A stretch of DNA of 50,754 nucleotides. Origin: an uncultured Flavobacteriaceae bacterium. Lineage in GTDB: Bacteria > Bacteroidota > Bacteroidia > Flavobacteriales > Flavobacteriaceae. Below, piece after piece: positions 33,020 to 41,969 of this stretch. Each line of letters starts with the position of its first letter. The first letter of the stretch is position 1. The DNA is taken from NCBI GenBank assembly GCA_937901915.1, contig CALGUD010000071.1, forward strand, positions 1 through 50,754. Direction: 5' to 3'. The translations under genes and the position numbers were made by a program. The notes under the pieces were generated by a model. That model saw only the letters and a list, made by a program, of their open reading frames with translations. It was not told the origin of the DNA and searched no databases.

Positions 33020-34708
33020 TTAAATCCCTTTAGGAATAGCATCAATCAGCTTTTTTGTATAAGCAGATTTCGGATTCAGGTAAATGGAATCGGCTTCTCC
33101 AATTTCTTCAATTTTCCCTTGATTCATAACCATGAGTTGGTCGGACATAAATTTTACAACCGCCAGGTCGTGGGAAATAAAAATATAGGTAAATCCGAAA
33201 TTTTCTTTAAGCTCGTTTAAAAGATTAAGCACTTGTGCCTGTACTGAAATATCCAAAGCAGATACTGATTCATCACAAATAATTAATTTGGGCTGGAGCG
33301 CTATAGTGCGGGCTATACCAATACGTTGCCGTTGCCCGCCACTGAATTCATGGGGATACCGGTAAAAATATTCTTCACTTAAACCAACTCTTTCAAGAAT
33401 TTCAATTGCTTTTTGTTTTCTTTCTTTATGACTATCCCACAAACCATGCACCTTCATAGGCTCTATAATGGCTTTCCCTACAGGAATCCTGGGATTTAAT
33501 GAAGAATAGGGATCCTGGAAAATGATTTGTATTTCTTTTCTAAGTGACCTGAATTGAGATCCGGATAAATTTGTGAGTTCCTTTCCCTTGTATTTGATAG
33601 AACCCGAAGTAGCCTTATCCAGTTGTAAAATAGCATTACCTAAGGTCGATTTACCGCAGCCGCTTTCTCCGACCAAGCCTAATGTTTCACCTTCATAAAC
33701 CTTAAAGCTTACATCATCAACGGCTTTTACTGAGGTTGTTTTGCCAAAAAAAGAAGCATTGGAGAAATACTCTTTTTCAACATTTATTATTTCCAGTAAT
33801 GGAGGTTTGCTGTATATTGTTTGGTGTCTCTTCGCTCTCTCTTTTTGGGAAATAATTTCACTGGTAAAAGTATCATCAAGAAAGTCCTTTATGGTCATGA
33901 GTTTTTTTAATCTCTTATCTAAAGGAGGCCTGGAATTTAATAAAGCTTTTGTATAGTTGTGTTGAGGTGATTTAAAAATATCTTTGGTTGAACCTTGCTC
34001 AACAATACTCCCTTTGTACATAACGGCTACTTTATCGGCAATCTCTGAAACCATAGTGAGATCATGGGAAATAAAAATGATGCTCATTCCGGTTTCTTGT
34101 TGAAGTTGTTTTAAAAGTAATATTATATCTTGCTGAACGGTAACATCAAGAGCGGTTGTTGGTTCATCGGCTATGAGTATTTTTGGTTTACATGCAATAG
34201 CCATGGCAATCATAACCCGCTGTTTTTGTCCGCCACTTATCTGGTGAGGATAACTTTCAAAAATAGAATCCGGCCTGGGTAATTTCACTTTTTTAAAAAG
34301 TGAAATAGTTTCTTCTTTCGCTTCTTTTTTTGATAAATTGGTGTGTTGAAGTAAAATTTCAGTTACTTGTTCGCCACATCTTAAAGAGGGGTTTAAAGAG
34401 CTCATGGGTTCCTGAAAAATAATGCTTATTTCCTTACCTCTGAGAGATTGTAATTTCTCTTTTGATGCTGTGATAAGGTTAAATCCGTTTAATAGGATCT
34501 CACCGGTTTCAATTTTTGAAACTTTTTTTGGCAACAACCCTAAAATAGCCAGCGAGCTCACAGATTTACCACTACCGGATTCACCTACAATTCCGAGAAT
34601 TTCATTTTTATTTAAAGAGTAGGTAATGTTTTTTACAACGGTAGAACTTCCATTTTCTGTTTGGAAACTGATAGATAAATTGTGAACCGATAAAAGGGTT
34701 TGTGGCAT
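33020..34708 (-). CDS. Oligopeptide ABC transporter ATP-binding protein (fused DppD-DppF type)
   Basis: A 562-aa protein holding two complete nucleotide-binding domains. The first has GESGSGKSV, SGGQKQRVMIAMA and ADEPTTALDV. The second, from about 295, has GESGCGKSTLGN, SGGQRQRIGIARTIAL and CDESVSALDI. The fused pair corresponds to the two ATPases of dipeptide/nickel/microcin-type importers. No permease or binding protein is next to it, so the partner genes lie elsewhere. The ThuA lipoprotein gene is 6 bases upstream and probably co-transcribed. Confidence 0.93.
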   Translation of the reverse strand: MPQTLLSVHNLSISFQTENGSSTVVKNITYSLNKNEILGIVGESGSGKSVSSLAILGLLPKKVSKIETGEILLNGFNLITASKEKLQSLRGKEISIIFQEPMSSLNPSLRCGEQVTEILLQHTNLSKKEAKEETISLFKKVKLPRPDSIFESYPHQISGGQKQRVMIAMAIACKPKILIADEPTTALDVTVQQDIILLLKQLQQETGMSIIFISHDLTMVSEIADKVAVMYKGSIVEQGSTKDIFKSPQHNYTKALLNSRPPLDKRLKKLMTIKDFLDDTFTSEIISQKERAKRHQTIYSKPPLLEIINVEKEYFSNASFFGKTTSVKAVDDVSFKVYEGETLGLVGESGCGKSTLGNAILQLDKATSGSIKYKGKELTNLSGSQFRSLRKEIQIIFQDPYSSLNPRIPVGKAIIEPMKVHGLWDSHKERKQKAIEILERVGLSEEYFYRYPHEFSGGQRQRIGIARTIALQPKLIICDESVSALDISVQAQVLNLLNELKENFGFTYIFISHDLAVVKFMSDQLMVMNQGKIEEIGEADSIYLNPKSAYTKKLIDAIPKGI

Positions 34709-34714
34709 TTAAAT

Positions 34715-35449
34715 TTATTTAGTTTCGTCCCTTCGCAGGCAAAACTCTATTCCACCAAGTAAATGCAACACAAAACCTTCTTCAGAATACGATTGGTCTG
34801 TGTGGCCTCCTCCTGTATAAAACATACGTCCGCCCTCATATTCCTGGTACCATGCAATGGGATGAAAACTTCCATTTCGGCCACCTTTGTAGGATTTTTC
34901 ATTGAGGTTCATTACAACAGTGATGTCCGGACTTATATTCGTATAATTATACCATTCGTCGTATCGAACCCATTCATAACCTTCCAAATGTCTGCAAGAT
35001 CTATGTTCAGTACGAAGAATGTCAATAGTAGCCTGTCTCACATTGGGATTCATAGGATGACTGGCAAACTTTGCACCTAATAATTTAGTAAACCAGTTCC
35101 ATCGCGGTTCTGTATCGGCAGCACCGTGAACTCCCATAAAGCTGCCGCCGTTATTGATATAGGCTTTAAACGCTTCTTGTTGTTGCTTATCAAATACATT
35201 TCCACTGGTATTTAAAAAAATAATAAGGTCATAACTGGCTAATGAATCGGGGTGAAAAACGGACGCATCTTCCCTATGGTATACATTAAAATTATTCTCA
35301 GCACCTAATTTTTTTATTGCTTGTACACCAACTTCTATAGATTCATGTCTAAAACCAGTAGTTTTCGTAAATACTAAAACATTATCAGAAGGTTCCGAAC
35401 AACTTGTTAATAAGGTTAAAACAAAAAGTAAGGGTAAAAAATATTTCAT
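34715..35449 (-). CDS. ThuA-domain lipoprotein
   Basis: A 244-aa protein with lipobox LLTSCSEP (Cys18). The ThuA (class I glutamine-amidotransferase-like) fold follows from about residue 24: VFTKTTGFRHESIEVGVQAI, YDLIIFLNTSGNVF, GGSFMGVHGAADTEPRWNWF and the C-terminal RMFYTGGGHTDQSYSEEGF. ThuA-like proteins are linked to sugar metabolism in several bacteria. As a periplasm-facing lipoprotein this one may act on glycans, which is inference. First gene of a two-gene unit with the ABC ATPase. Confidence 0.88.
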   Translation of the reverse strand: MKYFLPLLFVLTLLTSCSEPSDNVLVFTKTTGFRHESIEVGVQAIKKLGAENNFNVYHREDASVFHPDSLASYDLIIFLNTSGNVFDKQQQEAFKAYINNGGSFMGVHGAADTEPRWNWFTKLLGAKFASHPMNPNVRQATIDILRTEHRSCRHLEGYEWVRYDEWYNYTNISPDITVVMNLNEKSYKGGRNGSFHPIAWYQEYEGGRMFYTGGGHTDQSYSEEGFVLHLLGGIEFCLRRDETK

Positions 35450-35584
35450 GGGGTATTGATTTTATAGTTACCTGTTTGATTATAAGCCAATTAGGGGAAA
35501 TTAGTTTATAATTTATATTTACAATATACGTTTTTTCTCTTAAAAAATAAATTTATAAAAAAAAGTTAATAAAGTGTTATAGAA

Positions 35585-36475
35585 TCAGTTGAGATTTGTT
35601 GTATATTTTTTTGGTGTGGTTCCGTATTTTTTCTTAAAAGCAGCGATAAAATGGCTTGCGGTGCTATACCCTACTTTAAGGCCTACCTCATTCACATTAT
35701 TTTCGCCACTTTCCAGTATTTTTCGTGCATATTCCATTTTATAATCAAATAGAAAGCTATAAACAGAATCCCCGTAAATTTGTTTAAACCCTTCTTTAAG
35801 TTTTTTCAGGTTTAAGCCTATCTCATCCGATAATTCCTGTAAAGTTGGGGGTTCTGCCATACGGGAGATAATTATATCCTTGGCTTTTCTTATTTTCCTT
35901 ACGTTGTCTTCATCTACCAAGAAGGGACATTGTTCCATGTCGGCCTCCTCAGGTTTGTTAAAATATAAACTTATAAGTTCATAAGCCTTGCCTTTTAAGT
36001 ACAAGCCTTTGACCGAACTATTGAGATTATAATTCATTATCTGACTTAAAACAACTGCTATTGAAGGGGTTATGGGTGCATTGGTATAATACTTTTTGTC
36101 TTTATTTTCATCACTTAAAAAATGAATATAATCTGCTTCCATTGAAAATAAAGAATGAAATTTCTTTATGGAAATTAATACGGAAACAAGCCACGTTTTA
36201 GAATTAAGCTCCAGATTAATCGGTAGGTCGCGCTGAGGATTGTAAAGCAGTAAAGTTGTTTCTTCATCGACATTTAATGAATATTTCCCATCATTAAAAT
36301 TAAATTTAGAACTTCCTTTTAAACAAAAGTGAAATTGAATATAGCTACTATCTATTTCACGGATAACCTGTTGAACCTGTGGCGTTTCATTTTGCAGTTT
36401 TAGAATTATAAAACCTTCTTCAAGTTTTACCTCCTCAATAGACCCTTTAGCGATATTTTTTTCTGTGGATTCCAT
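35585..36475 (-). CDS. AraC-family transcriptional regulator
   Basis: A 296-aa regulator. The N-terminal ~180 residues form a beta-rich sensing domain and the C-terminal ~100 residues hold two helix-turn-helix motifs: PTLQELSDEIGLNLKKLKEG and VNEVGLKVGYSTASHFIAAF, ending KKKYGTTPKKY. It is divergent from hemA, as in many flavobacteria, so control of heme synthesis or iron use is plausible but not shown. A palindrome in the shared upstream region is a candidate operator. Confidence 0.88.
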   Translation of the reverse strand: MESTEKNIAKGSIEEVKLEEGFIILKLQNETPQVQQVIREIDSSYIQFHFCLKGSSKFNFNDGKYSLNVDEETTLLLYNPQRDLPINLELNSKTWLVSVLISIKKFHSLFSMEADYIHFLSDENKDKKYYTNAPITPSIAVVLSQIMNYNLNSSVKGLYLKGKAYELISLYFNKPEEADMEQCPFLVDEDNVRKIRKAKDIIISRMAEPPTLQELSDEIGLNLKKLKEGFKQIYGDSVYSFLFDYKMEYARKILESGENNVNEVGLKVGYSTASHFIAAFKKKYGTTPKKYTTNLN

Positions 36476-36549
36476 ACAATCATCATTTTAGTTATTTAGA
36501 ATTGTTCTAAACAAAACACTTGCAAGCACTTGATTTTCCTTCAAATTTA

Positions 36550-36569
36550 AGTATTTTTGACCAAATACT
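36550..36569. promoter_or_regulatory. Palindromic operator candidate between araC-type gene and hemA
   Basis: AGTATTT-TTGACC-AAATACT, a perfect 7-base inverted repeat with a 6-base spacer, midway in the 175-base divergent gap. It could bind a dimeric regulator. AraC proteins more often use direct repeats, so another regulator is equally possible. Confidence 0.35.
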
Positions 36570-36633
36570 ATAAAAATAACTTAAAGCGGTATTAAAAGTC
36601 CTTTGAGCGTTATTTTTTTGCACCTCCTCAGTT

Positions 36634-36641
36634 TACTTTTG
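36634..36641 (+). promoter_or_regulatory. -7 box of the heme operon
   Basis: TACTTTTG fits TAnnTTTG, 9 bases before the chosen hemA ATG at 36651, implying a nearly leaderless message. No -33 element at the normal spacing, which would fit a promoter needing an activator. Confidence 0.4.
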
Positions 36642-36650
36642 TGGTCAAAT

Positions 36651-37907
36651 ATGGAAAAATATAACATATCAAAACATCGCTCATTTTATGCCATCGGCTT
36701 AAGTTATAAAAAGGCAGATGCAGAGATGAGAGGACGTTTCAGCTTAGACATTGAAAGCAAGAAAGCTTTACTGCAACAAGCAAAATCGGCTGGGATTGAC
36801 AGTATTTTAGTTATATCTACCTGTAATAGGACAGAACTTTATGGTTTTGCCCAACATCCGTTTCAACTCATACAATTGCTTTGTGGTAATTCTAAAGGAA
36901 CTGTGGAAGAGTTTCAGGAGGTCGCGTATGTATACAAGAATTATGATGCCATAGAGCACCTTTTTAAGGTTGGAACAGGTTTAGATAGCCAGATATTAGG
37001 TGATTTTGAGATTATCAGCCAGATTAAACAAGGGTTTTATTTATCCAGGAAGTTTGATCTTGTAAACCCTTTTTTAGAACGTCTTGTAAACTCTGTTATT
37101 CAGGCAAGCAAACGTATTAAAAATGAGACCAATCTATCATCAGGCGCTACTTCAGTATCCTTTGCTTCTGTACAATATATTTTAAAAAATATAGCAAATG
37201 TTGCCGACAAAAACATATTATTATTCGGTACCGGAAAAATAGGAAGAAATACTTGTGAAAATTTAGTAAAACATACCAATAACAGTCATATTACCCTTAT
37301 TAACCGCACTAAGGACAAGGCAGAAAAAATAGCAGGTAAGTTTAATTTGCTGGTAAAAGATTATTGCGATTTACAAACAGAGATTTTACAAACCGATATT
37401 CTTATTGTGGCAACAGGTGCTCAACACGCTACTATTACTAAAGATTTAATCCATACCAAAAAACCTTTACTTATATTCGATTTATCCATTCCTAAAAATG
37501 TTTCCGACAACGTTTCTGAACTCGAAAACGTTACTTTAATTCATTTGGATCATCTTTCTCAAATAACTGATGAAAACCTTGAAAGGAGAAAGGAATTTAT
37601 CCCTCAGGCCGAAATTATTATCTCAGAAGTAAAAAACGAATTTGTAAACTGGTTGGAAACCCGAAAATTTGCCCCTACAATTAAAGCACTCAAGAAAAAA
37701 TTAAAAACTTTAAAGGATGCAGAGATTAATTTCCAACGGAAAAAGATAGAAGGGTTTAATAATGAGCAAGCTGAAATAATCAGTGATAGGATCATTCAAA
37801 AAATAACTACTCAATTTGCTAATCATCTTAAAGAAAACTCTAATACTTCCGATGAAAGTATTGAACTTATAAAAAAAGTGTTTCAGCTCGAAGCCAAGAA
37901 TGGATAG
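36651..37907 (+). CDS. hemA: Glutamyl-tRNA reductase
   Basis: First enzyme of the C5 pathway to heme: glutamyl-tRNA + NADPH give glutamate-1-semialdehyde. The catalytic Cys is in ISTCNRTELYGF near residue 60, and the NADPH site is LLFGTGKIGRNTCENL near 185. A dimerisation helix region ends the protein. 418 aa from ATG 36651 (MEKYNISKHRSFYAIG). The in-frame start 48 bases upstream adds a leucine-rich stretch overlapping the promoter box and is rejected. The stop overlaps the start of hemC by 8 bases. Confidence 0.96.
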   Translation: MEKYNISKHRSFYAIGLSYKKADAEMRGRFSLDIESKKALLQQAKSAGIDSILVISTCNRTELYGFAQHPFQLIQLLCGNSKGTVEEFQEVAYVYKNYDAIEHLFKVGTGLDSQILGDFEIISQIKQGFYLSRKFDLVNPFLERLVNSVIQASKRIKNETNLSSGATSVSFASVQYILKNIANVADKNILLFGTGKIGRNTCENLVKHTNNSHITLINRTKDKAEKIAGKFNLLVKDYCDLQTEILQTDILIVATGAQHATITKDLIHTKKPLLIFDLSIPKNVSDNVSELENVTLIHLDHLSQITDENLERRKEFIPQAEIIISEVKNEFVNWLETRKFAPTIKALKKKLKTLKDAEINFQRKKIEGFNNEQAEIISDRIIQKITTQFANHLKENSNTSDESIELIKKVFQLEAKNG

Positions 37908-38811
37908 AGAAATAAAAATAGGGACCCGGGATAGTGAACTTGCACTTTGGCAGGCTAATACAGTAAAAACAAAACTAGAAAAGTTAGGTTATAAAACAAA
38001 ATTAGTGCCCGTTAAATCTACCGGTGATCTGGTGCTAGATAAACCCCTTTACGAATTGGGAATAACAGGCATCTTCACAAAAACGCTGGATATTGCCATG
38101 CATAACGGAACCATTGATATTGCTGTTCATAGCATGAAGGATGTGCCAACTACGCTACCAAAAAATATAGTACAGGCAGCCGTTCTGGAAAGGGCAAATG
38201 TTGAAGATATTTTAATACATAAAGGGCTTGAATTTTTAGATACTACCGGAATAATTGCTACCGGAAGCTTAAGGCGAAAAGCACAATGGCTTAATAAATA
38301 CCCTTCTCATAGAGTGGTTGACCTCAGAGGCAATGTAAATACCCGCTTACAAAAACTCGCAGATAATAACTGGAATGGTGCCATTTTTGCCCGTGCAGGG
38401 TTAGAGCGTATTAACCTGAAACCTGAAAACCATATTGTATTAGATTGGATGGTACCCGCTCCTGCCCAGGGTGCAATGGTAGTTGTGGCAATGGCGGAGG
38501 ATGATTTTTCACTAAAAGCAATATCAAACCTTAACCATAAAAATACTGAAATTTGCACCAAAGTGGAACGCGATTTCTTAAAAGAACTGGAGGGTGGGTG
38601 TTCAGCACCCATAGGTGCTTTGGCAAAAATTCTGGATGAAAAAATTTATTTTAAAGGTGCTTTATTGTCCTTGGATGGAAAAGTGAAAATTGAAGTAGAA
38701 ACCTCTGTCCCCGTTCAAAATTATAAAGATTTCGGAATTTTATGCGCAAAGAAAGTTATTGAAAACGGAGGAGAAGAGTTAATGAAGCAAATTAAAGAAG
38801 AAATGAAATGA
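37900..38811 (+). CDS. hemC: Hydroxymethylbilane synthase (porphobilinogen deaminase)
   Basis: A 303-aa enzyme joining four porphobilinogens. Start IKIGTRDSELALWQANTVK, the substrate-binding ATGSLRRKAQWL, and the dipyrromethane-cofactor cysteine in LEGGCSAPIGALA are all present. It overlaps hemA by 8 and hemD by 4 bases, a tightly coupled operon. Confidence 0.97.
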   Translation: MDREIKIGTRDSELALWQANTVKTKLEKLGYKTKLVPVKSTGDLVLDKPLYELGITGIFTKTLDIAMHNGTIDIAVHSMKDVPTTLPKNIVQAAVLERANVEDILIHKGLEFLDTTGIIATGSLRRKAQWLNKYPSHRVVDLRGNVNTRLQKLADNNWNGAIFARAGLERINLKPENHIVLDWMVPAPAQGAMVVVAMAEDDFSLKAISNLNHKNTEICTKVERDFLKELEGGCSAPIGALAKILDEKIYFKGALLSLDGKVKIEVETSVPVQNYKDFGILCAKKVIENGGEELMKQIKEEMK

Positions 38812-39458
38812 GTATCGCCAGAATTCTTTCAACAAAAAAATTAGAAGATTCTCAAAAGGAATTATTACTTAATGCCGACATTTCATTTGTTGAGACCGAT
38901 TTTATAAAGCCAGAGCCCATAGAATTTAATTCTCCACCCCATATTAAAAGTGCCGTATTTACAAGTAAAAACGCAGTAAAAGCAGTTTTAAAAAAAAATA
39001 TAGAGATTGACAACTGTTTTTGTGTGGGTGATAAAACAGAAACCCTGTTAAAAAAAAACGGTCTTACTGTATTGGAAAAGGCTTATCAGGCTAAAGCATT
39101 GGCTGAGAAGATCATTAAGAATCATGCCGATAAAGATTTCATCTTTTTTTGTGGTGATAAAAGACGGGAAGAATTACCTGAATTTTTGAAGAAATACAAT
39201 ATCAAATTGCAAGAAATAGAAGTTTACAAAACCGAATTAAACTCCAAACAAATAGAAGGAAATTTTGATGGAGTCATGTTTTTTAGCCCCAGTGCCGTAC
39301 AAAGCTTTGTGCTGAGAAATGAATTTGAAAACATGACTGCTTTCTGTATTGGTAAAACAACACAGGCTGAAGCTAAAAAATATACCAATAACATTATTAC
39401 TGCTAACAAAGCCAGTATTGAAAATGTAATTGTTCAGGTTATAAAGTACTATTCATAG
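38808..39458 (+). CDS. hemD: Uroporphyrinogen-III synthase
   Basis: A 216-aa HemD: cyclises hydroxymethylbilane with inversion of ring D. The family is poorly conserved. Recognisable pieces are VFTSKNAVKAVL, FFCGDKRREELPEFLKKYNI and GVMFFSPSAVQSFV near the C-terminus. The assignment is firm because of its place between hemC and hemE and the ATGA overlap with hemC. Slightly short for the family. Confidence 0.92.
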   Translation: MSIARILSTKKLEDSQKELLLNADISFVETDFIKPEPIEFNSPPHIKSAVFTSKNAVKAVLKKNIEIDNCFCVGDKTETLLKKNGLTVLEKAYQAKALAEKIIKNHADKDFIFFCGDKRREELPEFLKKYNIKLQEIEVYKTELNSKQIEGNFDGVMFFSPSAVQSFVLRNEFENMTAFCIGKTTQAEAKKYTNNIITANKASIENVIVQVIKYYS

Positions 39459-39496
39459 TTTTACAAATGTACCTCGAATGAATTCAGGATAATATT

Positions 39497-40522
39497 ATGA
39501 TAAAAAACGATTTATTTTTAAAAGCCCTTAAAGGAGAAACAGTAAAAAGGCCCCCTGTTTGGATGATGCGCCAGGCCGGGCGTTATCTGCCTGAATTCAT
39601 CGCACTACGTGAAAAATATGACTTTTTTACCCGTTGTCGCACTCCGGAATTAGCCGCAGAAATCACTGTGCAGCCCATCCGGATTGTAAAACCGGACGCT
39701 GCTATTCTTTTTTCTGATATTCTGGTTATTCCACAGGCTATGAATATTGAAGTGGAAATGAAAGAAGGACTTGGCCCCTGGCTGCCCAATCCCATTCGTT
39801 CAGCAAAAGATGTGGAACAGGTAATTGTTCCTGACATTCATGAAGAACTGGGATATGTAATGGAGGCGATAAAACTTACAAAGAAGATGCTCAACGATGA
39901 GGTGCCGCTTATTGGATTTGCAGGTTCACCATGGACAATTCTTTGTTATGCAGTACAAGGACAGGGTTCCAAAAGCTTCGATCTTGCCAAAGGATTTTGT
40001 TTTTCTCAACCTGAAGCAGCACATGCATTACTCCAAAAAATTACAGACACAACCATTCTTTATTTAAAAGAGAAAGTAAAAAGCGGTGTTAATGCAGTGC
40101 AAATTTTTGATTCATGGGGAGGAATGCTGTCTCCAACGGATTACCAGGAATTTTCATGGAAATATATGAATCAGATTGTTGAAGCATTGGCTCCTGAAAC
40201 AGAAGTTATTGTTTTTGGAAAAGGGTGTTGGTTTGCACTCCAGGAAATGGCACAAAGCAAAGCATCGGCTCTAGGAGTAGACTGGACATGCTCTGCACGA
40301 AATGCAAGATACTTGAGCGGGGGCAACATTACCTTGCAAGGTAATTTTGACCCTTCAAGGCTGTTATCGCCAATTCCGGTTATTAAAAAAATGGTTCATC
40401 AAATGATTGATGAGTTTGGAAAGGACAAATATATAGTAAACCTGGGGCATGGTATTTTACCCAATATCCCTGTAGATCATGCAAAAGCTTTTATAGAAGC
40501 CGTAAAAGAGTATAATTCCTGA
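39497..40522 (+). CDS. hemE: Uroporphyrinogen decarboxylase
   Basis: A 341-aa HemE, converting uroporphyrinogen III to coproporphyrinogen III. The N-terminal signature RPPVWMMRQAGRYLPEF with the active-site Arg is intact, as are AAILFSDILVIPQAM with the catalytic Asp and NLGHGILPNIPVDH. The last base of its stop is the first base of the next ATG (TGATGG arrangement). Confidence 0.97.
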   Translation: MIKNDLFLKALKGETVKRPPVWMMRQAGRYLPEFIALREKYDFFTRCRTPELAAEITVQPIRIVKPDAAILFSDILVIPQAMNIEVEMKEGLGPWLPNPIRSAKDVEQVIVPDIHEELGYVMEAIKLTKKMLNDEVPLIGFAGSPWTILCYAVQGQGSKSFDLAKGFCFSQPEAAHALLQKITDTTILYLKEKVKSGVNAVQIFDSWGGMLSPTDYQEFSWKYMNQIVEALAPETEVIVFGKGCWFALQEMAQSKASALGVDWTCSARNARYLSGGNITLQGNFDPSRLLSPIPVIKKMVHQMIDEFGKDKYIVNLGHGILPNIPVDHAKAFIEAVKEYNS

Positions 40523-41043
40523 TGGGATTTATTTCTATCATAAAAACATTAGATTTTAAACAGTTACTGAGTTTAATAAAAATATTTTTCTATCATCCAT
40601 TAATGCTTTTCCCTACTATCAAAGCAACTGTAATTTGTTATAGGGTATCCGATAAGTTATATCCGGAACTACATCATTTAAATAACGAGGCAAATGCTTT
40701 CAGGCATGCTTTATGGAATGCTTTACTTATTAAGGAAACAATAAAATGGAACAAGAATCTTTCGAAAGCTGTTTTATGGTCTAAAAAAATAACCGATTGG
40801 CACGAGCATTTTTCTCCTAATAAACCCCTGGAAAAAATGATGGATTTGCATAATAATAAAATAGGAAGAAAACTCTTTGAGGAACTATATTTAAATAAAA
40901 AAAAGATTTACTATAAAGATATAATAGATGTACTAAAGGAAAAGGCTTTAAAAAGTAAAAAAGTAACAGCTGTAGAAGAAATAAAGAATTGTGAAAATGA
41001 TTTAGTCCACCTACCTACCTGCAAGGTCTCCAAAACCTTGTAG
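40522..41043 (+). CDS. DUF6973-like protein whose C-terminus runs into a REP palindrome
   Basis: A 173-aa soluble protein with conserved-looking NEANAFRHALWNALLIKE and WHEHFSPN ... DLHNNKIGR, a His/Asn pattern of the DUF6973 kind found in flavobacterial heme operons (family from memory). The last ~9 residues (PTCKVSKTL) and the stop codon are encoded by the REP element at 41017-41045. The native C-terminus may therefore have been replaced when the element arrived. It overlaps hemE by one base. Function unknown. Confidence 0.75.
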   Translation: MGFISIIKTLDFKQLLSLIKIFFYHPLMLFPTIKATVICYRVSDKLYPELHHLNNEANAFRHALWNALLIKETIKWNKNLSKAVLWSKKITDWHEHFSPNKPLEKMMDLHNNKIGRKLFEELYLNKKKIYYKDIIDVLKEKALKSKKVTAVEEIKNCENDLVHLPTCKVSKTL

Positions 41044-41045
41044 GT
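41017..41045. repeat. REP palindrome copy 1
   Basis: ACCTGCAAGGT (41017-41027), loop CTCCAAA, ACCTTGTAGGT (41035-41045): arms complementary except for one wobble. It overlaps the 3' end of the preceding gene and provides its TAG stop. Confidence 0.85.
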
Positions 41046-41076
41046 ATGGATATAACGGAATTAATAAACTACTTAT

Positions 41077-41101
41077 CTACAAGGTTTCAAAAACCTTGTA
41101 G
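41077..41101. repeat. REP palindrome copy 2
   Basis: CTACAAGGTTT / AAACCTTGTAG, 11 perfect pairs with a CAA loop, 50 bases upstream of the transposase ATG. Confidence 0.85.
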
Positions 41102-41152
41102 GTTTAGATAATACCGATGGCATTTTTGGATAGAGATATTTAAAACTATTAA

Positions 41153-41707
41153 ATGAAACTGGAAACTTTAAATAGAGATTGTTTTTATCATATTTACAAT
41201 CGTGGTAACAACGGAGATAATATTTTTAAAGAAGAGAAAAACTATACTTATTTTCTTGATTTGATAGAGAAATACCTTGTGGACAAAGTCTCAATATATG
41301 CCTACTGTTTAATGAAAAACCATTATCACATTTTACTTCGTATTGAGGATGAAGAAAGAATAACCCAAAGCTTCTCAAATCTTTTTAATGCCTACGCAAA
41401 GGCATTTAATAAAGCTACAAACAGGACAGGGAGTTTATTTGAAAAGCATTTTAAAAGAATTAGAGTTAATAGTGAAGATTACTTAAAAGCTCTTGTAGTT
41501 TATATTCATCTGAATCCACAATATCATCGTTTTGTTGAGAATTTTAGTGATTATAATCACAGTTCTTATGGAGCTCTTACATCTGATGACGACAATACAT
41601 TTTTAAATAAAGATGAAGTAATAGAACTTTTTGGAGATATAGATAATTTTATATTTGTACATAACCAAAAGGGAAATATCCTAACTAAAAAATATACTTT
41701 AGAGTAA
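41153..41707 (+). CDS. REP-associated tyrosine transposase (Y1/IS200-like)
   Basis: A 184-aa Y1 HUH endonuclease. The opening CFYHIYNRGNNGDNIFKEE is typical of RAYT proteins, the HUH metal site is NHYHILL near residue 58, and the tyrosine-containing helix region is VVYIHLNPQYHRF near 118, followed by YNHSSYGAL. It lacks IS200 ends but is surrounded by REP palindromes on both sides, the hallmark of a RAYT acting on REP elements and not on itself. Inserted between heme genes; it appears intact. Confidence 0.92.
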   Translation: MKLETLNRDCFYHIYNRGNNGDNIFKEEKNYTYFLDLIEKYLVDKVSIYAYCLMKNHYHILLRIEDEERITQSFSNLFNAYAKAFNKATNRTGSLFEKHFKRIRVNSEDYLKALVVYIHLNPQYHRFVENFSDYNHSSYGALTSDDDNTFLNKDEVIELFGDIDNFIFVHNQKGNILTKKYTLE

Positions 41708-41713
41708 CAACTT

Positions 41714-41742
41714 ACCTGCAAGGTTTCCAAAACCTTGTAGGT
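41714..41742. repeat. REP palindrome copy 3
   Basis: ACCTGCAAGGTTT then CCA then AAACCTTGTAGGT, 13-base arms with one wobble, directly after the transposase stop. A REP-tail-like sequence containing ATA.CGAATTGG follows the later copies but not this one. Confidence 0.85.
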
Positions 41743-41939
41743 CTATAAAAAAGAGTTTAGTAAAACTTACCTGAAAGGCCTCCCAGACCTTGTAGGTATT
41801 AATAATAGCGAATTGGACTTTAAGATTACAACCTTGTAGGTCTAATAAAAAAGAATTTAGTAAAACTTACCTGCAAGGTTTCCAAAACCTTGTAGGTATA
41901 GAAAATACCGAATTGGAGTTTAAGATCAAGGCCTTGCAG
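41741..41939. repeat. Two tandem ~100-base REP units
   Basis: Unit A (41741-41839) and unit B (41840-41939) are diverged tandem copies. Each has GTCTA-TAAAAAAGA, TTTAGTAAAACTTACCTG, a full palindrome (41769-41797 in A, 41869-41897 in B), then GGTAT...CGAATTGGA.TTTAAGAT and a half palindrome (41828-41841; 41932-41941). In A the palindrome has decayed (ACCTGAAAGGCCTCCCAGACCTTGTAGGT has several mismatches when split into arms); in B it is nearly identical to copy 3. The array ends 30 bases before hemF. Confidence 0.8.
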
Positions 41940-41969
41940 GTAAGTAAATCTTATCGGAACTTATAGAAT

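Noticed and set aside
41714..41941. Regularly spaced repeats that could suggest a CRISPR array.
   Set aside because: Repeats are palindromic with unequal spacing, the 'spacers' are themselves copies of each other, and a RAYT instead of cas genes is adjacent.
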